Source: Vanilla planifolia
Lineage: Eukaryota; Streptophyta; Magnoliopsida; Asparagales; Orchidaceae
Length of the DNA: 64,000 bases
Direction: 5' to 3'
Assembly (NCBI GenBank): GCA_023846275.1
Contig: CM043877.1
Location: forward strand, 15,731,107 to 15,795,106
The position numbers and the translations under genes were made by a program. A model generated the notes under the pieces. It saw only the letters and a list, made by a program, of their open reading frames with translations. It did no database searches and had not been told where the DNA came from. Below, in pieces: positions 12,001-22,447 of this stretch (position 1 is the first letter of the stretch; every line of letters begins with the position of its first letter).

Positions 12001-15000
12001 AAAATCAATAGGTTAAACATCAACCATCAATTCATGACTAATTTTTGGCATAAAAACAATCACGTTTAATGCAAAGAAGAGTAAATTAACAATATAGATA
12101 TGAAAATCAACCAAAATTTTTACCATGATTATCTAGTTTTACGATTTTTAATTAAAACAACCCAAGGTAGTGATCGCACAACTATTGTTGAATGAAAAGT
12201 TGATTAATAAAAAATAAATATGAAAAATGTTTTATTGTTAAGTGCTAGTAAAAAGTTATATGCTTAATACACATGTTATTGATAACACCTTAAGAAAATA
12301 GTAATATTTTGGAATCAATAAAATAAATTTTAACTTTAAATAAAAAAAGTAATTTTTTAATATCATTTTAGAAAAATAAAATTATTTTTCTTTTCTAATA
12401 TTAGTTTTTTAGATTAAAAAAGTATATTTAGAAATGTGATCAAACAAACATTTGATTACATTTCAAAAGATACTTTTGCAAAAAAAACTCAGTTTAAACA
12501 TGATATACCAAACAAAGATCAATATAAAACAATCATGATTTGACAAATGCCATAATTTAAATATTGACTTATGTTATTCAGAAAGGTTATGTTTTCTTCT
12601 TTATTTGATTAACAAATATTTGATCAAAAAACAAAAGTTTAAATAGTTAAAATGTTAATAGCTCAACGAAATCTGACATCACTAAGTGGTGGGAGACACT
12701 CTTTAATTTTAAAAAAAATATAACATGACTACATTTTCATTGAATGAAAAACAAAATTTAAACTATCAAGTTTACAATAGCCTAACACTTGAAAAGCACA
12801 TTAAATTCATGCTATGGAGGGAGAAGGGTCATCTCATCGTGATAACAAAATTTTATTTTAGCTTATCCTTCCTTTATAGAGAAGGGGCAAAAAATGCAGA
12901 AAATTTGTTCAAGGCACATTAAATTTTAATTATTTTAAGAATTACATCACAACAATTATGTTGCCCTTGTTAGTCTTGATGCACCACATCAATTTTACCA
13001 TCCCCTTTCAACTTTATCACATCACGTTGGTTATGTTGCCTTCGTTGGATTTGTCATATCACTTGATCCTAATAAAATCACATAAGCATAGATAACAATT
13101 TTTAAAAGAATTGAGCTAAATAAGAGTTCAAATTAGGCCTAATGTTCACTTACATAGACATCCAACATCCAAAAGAGCTTAAACATTTAAATAGTTATCA
13201 TAGTAATTATAGATTAATACTCTAACACTATTCTCAACCCAAAAATATAATGCTAAATACATCCTTTTTTATAATCAACAAATCTTCCACTTAAATGAGA
13301 ATCTTATTCACATTATCTCACTATTCTTTAATTCTCAAATCTTTTGACTAATCAAGTTGAGCGTCATACATATCATCAACAACACCAACGTATTCATCAT
13401 TCCCATAATGCATGTAGGTTATGCCAATTGCTTTAACAAAAATGACCAAACTATGAAAGTCATGCATCAATTACTCAAACAAACCCATGTTACTCCAAGG
13501 TAGCATATCAACATCATCAAGTATTACATACACTAAGACATGCTCAACAATATAAACATGTCGATGTGAGCTCAATTAAGCTTTATTCGAACATAATTAA
13601 AATACTAGAGATCCATGGAAGCCACACAACTACATGAAGCAAATGATTTCAATCGAACCATTAATCATAATACCACTTGTTATGGGAATTGCATCACACC
13701 AACTCCACACCACATAGGCTTAGCCATACCAATTGATACCAATCAAACAATCAATCATGTCGCACAGCATAAACTTTGCAACCCTTATCAAGACATCACA
13801 CTACATCTACTTCGCCATCTTTGTTGGCCCTACCACATCACATTGCCTTTATCGCTCTTGTCAATTATGTTGCATCACTTGAACTCAATTAAACCATATA
13901 TGTATCTGATATTACTTGTTAAGAAAAATGCACAAATTAAGGGTCAATATTAGGCCTAATATACGCTTGTATACACACTGATAGCCCAAAAAAATTATGC
14001 CTACATGTAAATACTACATTAATTATATATTAAGATTCCAATATTATTATCGTTAAATAAATTCTTAATTTTACTTAGTAGTAGCAAAACTGTCTTAGCT
14101 AGAAACCTAATGCATCACAAACTTTTTTGTAACAATAATTAACCCTTTCTCTACATGCATTATTTCTCTTCCCGTCTATTTAACTTTTTTGCTACATAAT
14201 GCTTATAGTATCAACAATATGCTTAATGTCCAAAGCACATCTTTGTAAGCCCATGATCTCAACATATCAATGCATACATGTTGCTTAGTAGATCATAGGG
14301 CACATGGTACTTCATTGTCAATTCAACAAATGATGTCACATTCATTCAATTCTTTTGAAAGATCCACCCATAATAGCTTCATTCTATTAGGTAGACAAAG
14401 TCCTCTAAGTGCAAAAACACCATTGTCCTCAACCCAGACCTCTACCTTCTTTGGCAACGTTCACCCCAAAACAAGTGCTTTTCTCAACAAGTATTTCACA
14501 CCTCCCTCATTGAGGATTCCCCTGCCTCCCATGATGTGTTCATTCCTTGCCTTCATCTGATCAGTCCACTACATGCTCTCATCTAAACCTTTGGCTTTTG
14601 TCCCAGCCTTGGGTTCCCAATGGGGCCCATTCCTCTACCTGGTGAGATTGACCAAGGCCCCCTTCTCCTTTCCCAATCAGATGCATTGTCCATATCCAAG
14701 CAAGGGGCCACCAAACAACCCAAATTCAGAGCTTATCAGTCCTCAACAAGCTCACTGGTCAGTTCAACTCCAGGAACTCATCAACGAATGCAACATCTAA
14801 TTTGGCCATGAATTCATATCCAGGATTCTTCGCTGCAACCAGATCCTGACACGCAATCAAACTGTGCTGGCCAGCCTTGCTTTCCCTCGAACGTCGAGCA
14901 AACCTTTGTATCTTCTCTACAAAAGACGCTCAGGAAGAGAAAATAAACCTTTTTCAGGACCTTGAGCAACCTCTGTTGCTTCTAGACTCATTTCTTCGTT

Positions 15001-15501
15001 TTTCTTTCTCCCTTATTCCTCACTGAAAGGTTTTTGTAATTAGACAGAAGGAAAACTCTTGTCCTAGCGTAGCAGAAACCACTCTTGAAACAAACAATCT
15101 TCGTTAATCGACCTGAAGTTTCCACTCCACATTCTTCACAAATAATAACTTAACAATGGCATCAAAAGTCATACCTTCTTGAGGGCAAGGGCCAACCGCT
15201 TGCTCTCTAGTTTGGGCATAGCATCGAGGGCATCCTTGGCACAGCGGAAAGCCCGCCGCTGCATTGCTGGAGCCATGTCAGCCGCCCTCACCCGAAGGTT
15301 CTTCAGTTCCTGCAAGTCGTCCGCCTCCGGCCGCCTTCCATTGCCTCCTCCGTCTTTCTTCTGCCCCTTCCCCTGGTCCTTGTCCTCTTCCTCCTCCACG
15401 GCATCACCCTTGAGCCTGGTCCTTTGGATGAGAGAGCTTAAGTAGCGACTCCGCCGCTCTAGCTCTTCCGACGCCACGTCCACCTCCGCTTTCTCTCTCA
15501 T
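9081..15501 (-). CDS. DLC: Dynein light chain, LC8 type, two exons
   Basis: Exon 1 is 15501-15175 and exon 2 is 9236-9081, giving 160 residues. The donor is AAG|GTATGA and the acceptor TGTCAG|GAA; the intron is phase 0 and 5,938 bp long. Residues about 70-160 form the LC8 fold, with RVRAADMAPAMQRRAF, then the junction LKK|EFD, then the family hallmark GPAWHCIVGTSFGSYVTH and FLYFSIDKVYILLFRT. Residues 1-69 are an extension with an acidic then basic low-complexity stretch (about 35-60), longer than animal LC8 (about 90 residues) but common in plant paralogues. LC8 is a dimeric hub that binds short linear motifs in partner proteins. Flowering plants lack the dynein heavy chain, so a role as a general dimerisation hub is more likely than motor work. 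The start is the first ATG of the GC-rich exon. Confidence 0.92.
9427..9820. repeat. Tandem duplication, ~195-bp unit
   Basis: Two adjacent copies (9427-9621 and 9622-9820), each beginning gcatttgatg and ending ccttaggcct. They differ by a few substitutions and small indels, so the duplication is fairly recent. Confidence 0.9.
10101..10162. repeat. Tandem duplication, 31-bp unit
   Basis: Two adjacent copies of a 31-bp unit containing tatagcaatatagtcgccta, with one substitution between them. Confidence 0.92.
13020..14060 (+). repeat. Diverged direct repeats, ~230 bp each
   Basis: Sequence at about 13020-13250 is repeated with divergence at about 13855-14060. Shared blocks in order are ttatgttgc, atcacttga, attaggcctaat, tacataga or tatacaca, and a following AT-rich tail. 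Spacing is about 0.8 kb. They could be ends of a small LTR-like (TRIM-type) element or a simple segmental duplication. Confidence 0.45.
14270..14811 (+). other. GC-richer open stretch in the intron, unidentified
   Basis: Two successive plus-strand open frames (14270-14560 and 14573-14800) lie in sequence of clearly higher GC than the intron around it, antisense to the dynein light chain gene. The translations are rich in Ser, Pro, Leu and His and match no family I know. Likely a decayed repeat fragment or chance open frames; I do not claim a gene. Confidence 0.2.
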
Positions 15502-15540
15502 CTCTTCCGGCCCCAGGAGAGAGACAGAGATTTCGGTCCG

Positions 15541-17150
15541 TCGTGCGGCGGTAGGAAATTGGTCAAAGAAACAAACTAAAAATAAATTAAAGTTTTTTTT
15601 TTGTATTCTTTCGAAAAAAATATTATCATGAGCAAAGTTCGGCGGTGGTCAGCTCGTTGTTTTATTTGATTAAAAAATATTTCTATATTTTTATATTATT
15701 AAAATTGGGAAAAGTATTTTTTTGAAATCCCACCACTTGCATCGGCTACTTCATCGTAGCCAATTTTAGTATTACAAAAATATAAAGATATATGTATAAT
15801 TACAAAAATATAAAGATATATTATAATGCACATAACTCTTTAAGATACATAATAACCAATCAAAATAATGATGATGATAAAAATAAAAAATTTTAAATTA
15901 TTTTTATAATCAAATAAATCATAATGTAAAATAAAATTACAATAATACTTAATAAATTATGTTTATTAACTAAAGGTATGAATATTTGCATCTAGCATAC
16001 AACTCTAAAATATCCAATGATATAAAAATAGAGCATATGGACTCATCATTATCTTCGTTCCACACATTCTCATCTTATCTCGTAGTACATCTGATCATCT
16101 TATCATTCAATAATGTAATATCTTATATGTATGACAATAATTTTTATAACTATTTTTATATTTATTTTTTAAAAAAAAATATTTAATTTTTAAAAATTAT
16201 ACATCACTAAAAAAAGTATAAATTTAAAATAGAGAGAGCTGGGCTTCAAAATATAAATATGAATATTTATAAACCAATGATATTAAAATGATGGAAGTCG
16301 AAGTCTCTAAGCTATAAAACAAACGATTAAAATTTTTTTGGCATTTAATAGTAATTAAAAACTAAATAAGGTATATTTTAAACAAAAATAAATACCAAAA
16401 AGAGTTAAAAAAATTATAGTATTATATCGAGGAATTAAACTTATATAGATGTTCAATTTAAAACTATCTTGATATTGATATAATATGTAATGATTATAAA
16501 ATAAAATGTCAAATATTTACAAAAGAAAGTAGTAAAATAATTATTACAAGGTTTTTGAAATGAGATAATTATTAAAAATATTGAAAATTTTAAAATTTTA
16601 TTTTGTCATTTATTTATTATTTTATCATTTTGTATAATGTATATTATTATATTATTCAATCTATTTAAAACTTGAAAATAGAATTGAATTTTTTTTAAAA
16701 AAATTTAAAAATATAACTCAATAAAAATATTGTTATTTTCTCAATTTATAATTTTACTCTCCTCAAGATCATAATTTAATCTTAATATCACTAATTTTTT
16801 TATTTTTAATATATGATGAATTTAAATTCTTCAAAATAATTTTTCCCTTACTTTTGAGATATTTCAAATTATCACTCTATATATTATTTTATCCTTGAAA
16901 TTTAGGTTATTCTTATGGATATCTTTTGTCTTTATTATTTATTTTCAATAATGTCAAAATTTATTTGCTAATTTCAATTTATTTTTGTCTAATATTATCT
17001 TTATGCTTTCAATTCAATTTCATGTTTCTGCATTATTTTGTTCAACCCTAATTAAGTATTCTCATCAATATCTTTTAATAAAAGTAAAAATTTTTTTAGG
17101 TATTTATACATCAATTATACTTCAATTCAATGAAATGAATAATCATAATG
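15541..17150. other. AT-rich intergenic DNA upstream of the dynein light chain gene
   Basis: The first few hundred bases should contain the minus-strand promoter. The GC-richer CT/GA-rich leader ends near 15560, and no clear TATA motif can be singled out in the AT-rich sequence. The rest has no gene or recognisable repeat. Confidence 0.5.
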
Positions 17151-17199
17151 TATTTAAATTTGTAGATAGAATTGTTGTTGTTTCTTTGTTTGGACTCTT

Positions 17200-18050
17200 A
17201 TTTTCCTTCAGTTCTTTTATCAACCTTGGGCATTTCTTAGCAATATGTTTCTTTATGTCACAAACAAAACGTCACCAAGTTCGACAAGTGTATTTTCTTT
17301 CTCTTTTTTTATTTCAATGATGGCTAGTTTGTCCTTCACATTTGAACAATCTTTAGCATAATGTGCAATTCCTTTTCAAGCAAAACATTGCACTCATTTT
17401 CTTCAACATTCTCTTTTGTAAAATTTATCATATAGCTAACATTGGAAGGTATTTCCCATTCCATTTATAATAGGTTGATATCTTATAATGATTTTCTTGA
17501 TCTATTGATATTTGAATATTCTTTTTGAATGAATTGTTCGTTTTAGTTTTCGTGTCATTTTGTTGTCTTACTAAATAATTTGATATTGCTTTATAGAACC
17601 ACTATTCTTTATAAGTAGTAAACTATATAATGTTTTTAATAGAGCCTCTTAAATTTTTTTAAAACATAGAACATTTTTGTTTTTCTGATAAAACCAACTC
17701 TAAACTATGCATAACCAGTTGAGATAATAAGTAATGGAACTCAATATTAGTTGTTCATTTCCTATATGTCCTTGTTAAGCTACTTCATCCCTTACTTTTT
17801 GTTGTTTCCATGACATACCATCTTATAAAAATTCAACAAATTTCTTTCCAAGACTTGTTTAAATACCTGATCTATTATAATCATAATTTTTATTGCTTCT
17901 TCTCCACACTATTTAACATCAAATTCACTATCGAGCACTTCTTGTGCCCCTGGCATGCCATATTGGTGTATACTCTCCCCAACCAGTATTCTATTTGGAA
18001 AGGATCAAATCTCAAATATTGCTCCACCAAATGATTGGTGGGGCACCATT
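17200..18050 (-). mobile_element. Ty3/gypsy gag fossil
   Basis: On the minus strand, broken frames recall the retrotransposon gag domain (a YA-type helix followed by EKQKC and a GSIKN-type stretch, about 17600-17800), and further along a CCHC-like zinc-knuckle remnant with KGIAHYAKDC (about 17340-17400). The order fits gag C-terminal half then nucleocapsid. The copy is heavily broken and old. Its LTRs were not found with certainty. Confidence 0.5.
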
Positions 18051-19289
18051 CCATTTGTCTTTGGCTTATTAAGTTATTATAGCTTATGGAGTTTGTACCT
18101 TTACTAGCATCCTCTCTTTTTTATTTTTCTCACCTTTAGATGATTTTTTTGTATTATGTCATTGTTTGAACTCACTGTATCCTCCATATTTTGGTTAAAA
18201 TTCTAAAACTATATATATGTAATTTAATTACAACATAATCAAGATATTTCTTTTATAATTTATTTCAAACTAATTATATAACAATCAATCATGACATTGT
18301 CCACAATATAATAAAAATCAAATCACATGATTCCAAACAAATCTAATTCACATTCCTTTACATTATTGATAAATATCTTTTAAGTTTACATGTGATTCTT
18401 CCTCAAACATTCTTTGAATTTTTTTATAGTTTCAATGCATCAATATTTGTTCCATAAGTTAGTACAACATCAATTCCCTTTAGTAAATCATAAATCACTT
18501 CAACATTATATGTATCTCCTTAAATTGTATGAATTATTCTTCTGTAAGCATTTCTACATCTTCTCTTTCTTATACTTCATCTCTCTTTCTTTTATATTGA
18601 TTATTTATTATATAAATAACATATACCTTGGTCATCTTATGTCAGGGACCTAAGTCACCATTTACTTAATAAGTTATAAAATGTGCGGTTATGTGTAGAT
18701 ATAATAAAAAGTAAAGAAATAAAATCTTAGATAGAGATATGATGATATGACAAACTACTTAAGATTAACCAAAATAAAATTATAGAAAAAAATAAATTAT
18801 GAACATAAAGTAATTCTATTATATTTTAAATCACTCAACCAACACCAATCACTACCTACTCTCAAACTTTAAGTGTGCATTTGTGGCATCAAAGTTTTTC
18901 AAACATAGTGTAGTAGATACATGACCTAATGTATGATTTTTTATTTAATCATTAATGCGATTTATAGATCTCAACAGATAATTCAAATAAGATAACCAAA
19001 ATAAAAGAAATACCAAAATAAATAGATAAATTTTATAAATAAAATATAATTTATATTATAATATATGATAATAAATCACATATATAAGTTTAAGACTATA
19101 TTAGATGTCATGTGTATCAAAAGTAAACCATATAAAATATGAAAGATAGTAATTTTATTATTTCTAATTTTCAATATTTTAATTAATTATCAAGTTCAAT
19201 TTTCTTTAAATTATTCTCCTTATTAGACCTAATAATCATACTAATAAATGACTTTAATTTACATACATCTAATTTATCTATATAACATT
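18051..19289. other. AT-rich DNA, nothing recognised
   Basis: Could be further remains of the Ty3 element to its left or plain intergenic sequence. No long open frame, LTR end or tandem repeat stands out. Confidence 0.4.
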
Positions 19290-19353
19290 AGTTAGATATT
19301 TGATATGAAGATCAACATCTTGCGATCTAATATGTTGGCCATAATGCCATCAA

Positions 19354-19429
<76 letters not shown>

Positions 19430-19520
19430 AGATCATAGCACATACACTTGGTAAATATCTAATACAAGGATCAATGCCTTGTGATCCAACACATTTGGTA
19501 TGATGTTGAAGATAATATTT
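19290..19520. repeat. (TA)n microsatellite between two related 65-70-bp blocks
   Basis: A TA run at 19356-19428 separates two diverged direct copies of one block, about 19290-19355 and 19453-19520. Both carry the order tagatatttgatatgaagat / taaatatctaatacaagga, then tgcgatctaa / tgtgatccaa, then a ttgg-atgatg segment. The TA run probably grew inside a tandem duplication. Confidence 0.7.
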
Positions 19521-19858
19521 ATAGAAATCCAATTTTCATTTGTAATATATAAAACAAATATGCTAGTCTAGATATTATTTTTAAAACTAAAATATATTTT
19601 TTATGTTTTATTCTTTTTCATTCAATTATTTTTTATGATGTCATATATTAAAAAAGCCATAAAAATAAGCAAACCATGTAATCAATAAGCTATTTATTAG
19701 AAAATTTAGAATATTATTGAGATTATGCTAAAGCATAGAGAAAAATATAAACGCATGCCAACAAAAGAAAATGTTGTTCGAAATAAACTATAAAAATATG
19801 AAAAATAAACTTATACTATATCATATGTTATAGATTTATCAATTTGGTTCCTCAAGAT

Positions 19859-21766
19859 TGTAATATCCTAAACTTTTAAATATTATTATAGAATTTATTT
19901 GATTTTATAACATGTGCTTAACATGCTAAATATTATTATTTTATTAATTTGATATTATGGGCACAACATATATGTTAAAAAAAGATCTAAGTATTATTTA
20001 TGACATATCAAAATATATGTCATAAAAAAAGTATTTTAAAATTTTATAATAAAAATATTTTTGAGTAAAACATTTTGAGATGAATCTAAAGACGTTTATT
20101 TCATGTCAATGAAAGTTCGTTTAAAATTTATATCAATATTTGAAGTTAATATATGATTAATTAATATATTATAATTAATTATTAAATATTTAAATATAAA
20201 TCCATCTGAATTAAGAAAAATTATAGAACCCCTGAAATCCTTTCCCATTTCCCATCATCGGTGTCCATGAGCTCCAATCCCTCTCATTTTCGCACAAAAA
20301 TCTTCGAGAACTTAGGAAAACCATCGATTTGAGATAGATCCTCAGCACATAGATTAAATAGGTAAATCAATTAACTATAGTGTAAGTATGCTTATTTATT
20401 TATATTATTTGACTATGTTGAAATAAAATAGTGTTTCTTGCTTATAGTTATGAAATTGAACATGCTTGTGCATTTGAATTTGAATAAAAATATTTGTGTA
20501 AGTTATTATTGATAAATAAATAAGATTCATATGTGAATAAAATTAATAAAAAATGTATGTAGGAATTGAGACTTGTTTAATTACTTATGTGAAATATTAT
20601 TAAGAAAGACATATTAAATGGACATATTAAAATGATAAGAAATATACTTTTTTATAGTGTTATCTTCTAATTAGGTGTGATACATAGGATCATACTACAC
20701 TTTGTTATCACTTAGTGTAAGATGCCTAGGTATGGTCATATACTATGACATGAGATGATTCCAAATTATTTGGTGATTGGCCTTCTAGTAGATTATCATT
20801 AGTTGTCTTTAGACTAGTAGGGTGATTGGTTGTGGGTGTGTGGCCCATGTCAAATATATTATTACTAACTTATCTTTGAGCTTGTAGGGTGGTTAGGTGT
20901 GGTTTCTAGAGCTATACTTATGAGGATTGATATGATGCTCGCTACTTGATATGCTTATGGGTATAGTCTTAATTATTGAAAATCTTCTAATGAGGATTGA
21001 TATGAATATGATATGTGAGTAAGGATAATAATTAAAGAAAAAAAGACCTTTGAGTTAAAAAATGACTTAAGGAAATTAAGTAGAGAATAAGAAAAGTAAA
21101 ACAAAATACAAATTAATTAGATAAGTCTTTCTTATCACTATTGTTTCTATTTAACATAATTGTTATTTCTTACTTATGACATTTGTTATTTGATTTATAG
21201 CTTTGTTATTCTTTACATTTATTGTATTATATCTCCTTTCTTTTTATGATTTATCAACTAAATTGTTTGAAGCTCATTCCCTATACTTATATTGTAAGCC
21301 AATTAGGTTCACAACATCGAGATAAGGATCTTAATAGGATTAAAGATTCAAGTATGTAATATAGGGATATTTCATGTGATTAAGATGTAGGTTATATGAT
21401 CTTATCTAAATTTTATTACTATTTCATGTTAATTTACTATTGAAGTGGTTTGTGATTTGCATTGTCTTATAGATTTTTATAGATTTTATGGATTTTGTTA
21501 ATGGAAATTATGATTTGAATGTGATTTTTTAGTTTTATATTTTATGTGGATGATAAATTTTATTATTTTTGTGATATAAATTTTCAACATATATGTGATA
21601 ATAAAATATTATATATAAAAAATATATAGTTTATAAAAGAGATTTTGTCAATTTGTTTTCTAAAATTTTGAGTGATTTGATACTTTTTAATATAACGGAA
21701 GGAAAATTAAGTTAAAATTGGTCTCATTTATTACTCTCTACTAATGGGATTAAGTTAGGTGTGACA
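19859..21766 (+). mobile_element. Solo LTR, Ty3/gypsy (Tekay/Del-like)
   Basis: The 1.9-kb block starts TGTAATATCCTAA and ends TTAGGTGTGACA, the TG...CA ends and near-inverted terminal pattern usual for long chromovirus LTRs. The flanking pentamers are aagat on the left and aaggt on the right, an imperfect 5-bp target duplication. No internal region lies beside it, so it looks like a solo LTR left by recombination between two LTRs. A GC-richer patch near 20225-20345 resembles a 5' leader in plus orientation. The end mutations suggest moderate to old age. Confidence 0.6.
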
Positions 21767-22447
21767 AAGGTAGTTCCTTTATTTGATCCTTCCATCTTTT
21801 AAATTTTAAAGTTATTTTATTCCTATAAATTACTTGTCATATTCTTATGTTTCTATTTTTTATCATACTTATATGATGTACCCATCTTACATATGATCTA
21901 AAAATAAATATATACTTTGAGCTATATTGTGCTTTCATAATCCACTGATCATATCATTTGATTCTTAAAAAAATAGCACTCTCTGTTATTCATGTCACTT
22001 CTAAACATAACATACAACTTGCCTTAGCTTTCCAAATAGTTGATAATTTATTTAACATTTGCTATTTATGAATTGTCAATCAAAATGATTAACCATAATC
22101 ATACCACTATGATCTTCCATATATAACATTGGTACAATTTATTGCTAGCTTGCTTGATGCATGGATTTAATCATTTTTATTATCGTATAATACAACTCCT
22201 ATTATCGTACATCTACAATCATAATCACCCAACTTAGGCAACTTAAGCCTTTAAAAGATCATTAAATATGATCTCTATAATCATATTAGTATGACTATAT
22301 ATTTTCTTGAAAACTTTATACGAGAATTCTACCTATATTTTCCTTATACGATGATTCAATAGTTCAACTCATCATATAAATATGATATACATATCAGCTT
22401 TGTGCGATGAACTTGATAACTAAATAATAGCTTTGCACTAGTAAAAA
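21767..22447. other. AT-rich spacer between two LTRs
   Basis: No gene. It shares the gtatgat/atcata word texture noted near 2.2-3.8 kb and 28.1-28.5 kb. Confidence 0.4.

Larger units (their letters stand above)
9237..15174 (-). other. 5.9-kb intron of the dynein light chain gene
   Basis: The intron is AT-rich in its left two thirds and becomes GC-richer from about 14270 towards exon 1. It holds the 195-bp and 31-bp tandem duplications, a pair of direct repeats near 13.0 and 13.9 kb, and the open stretch at 14.3-14.8 kb listed separately. No complete transposon was recognised. Confidence 0.75.

Noticed and set aside
19350-19532. Open frame of Tyr-Ile repeats
   Set aside because: Translation of a TA microsatellite.
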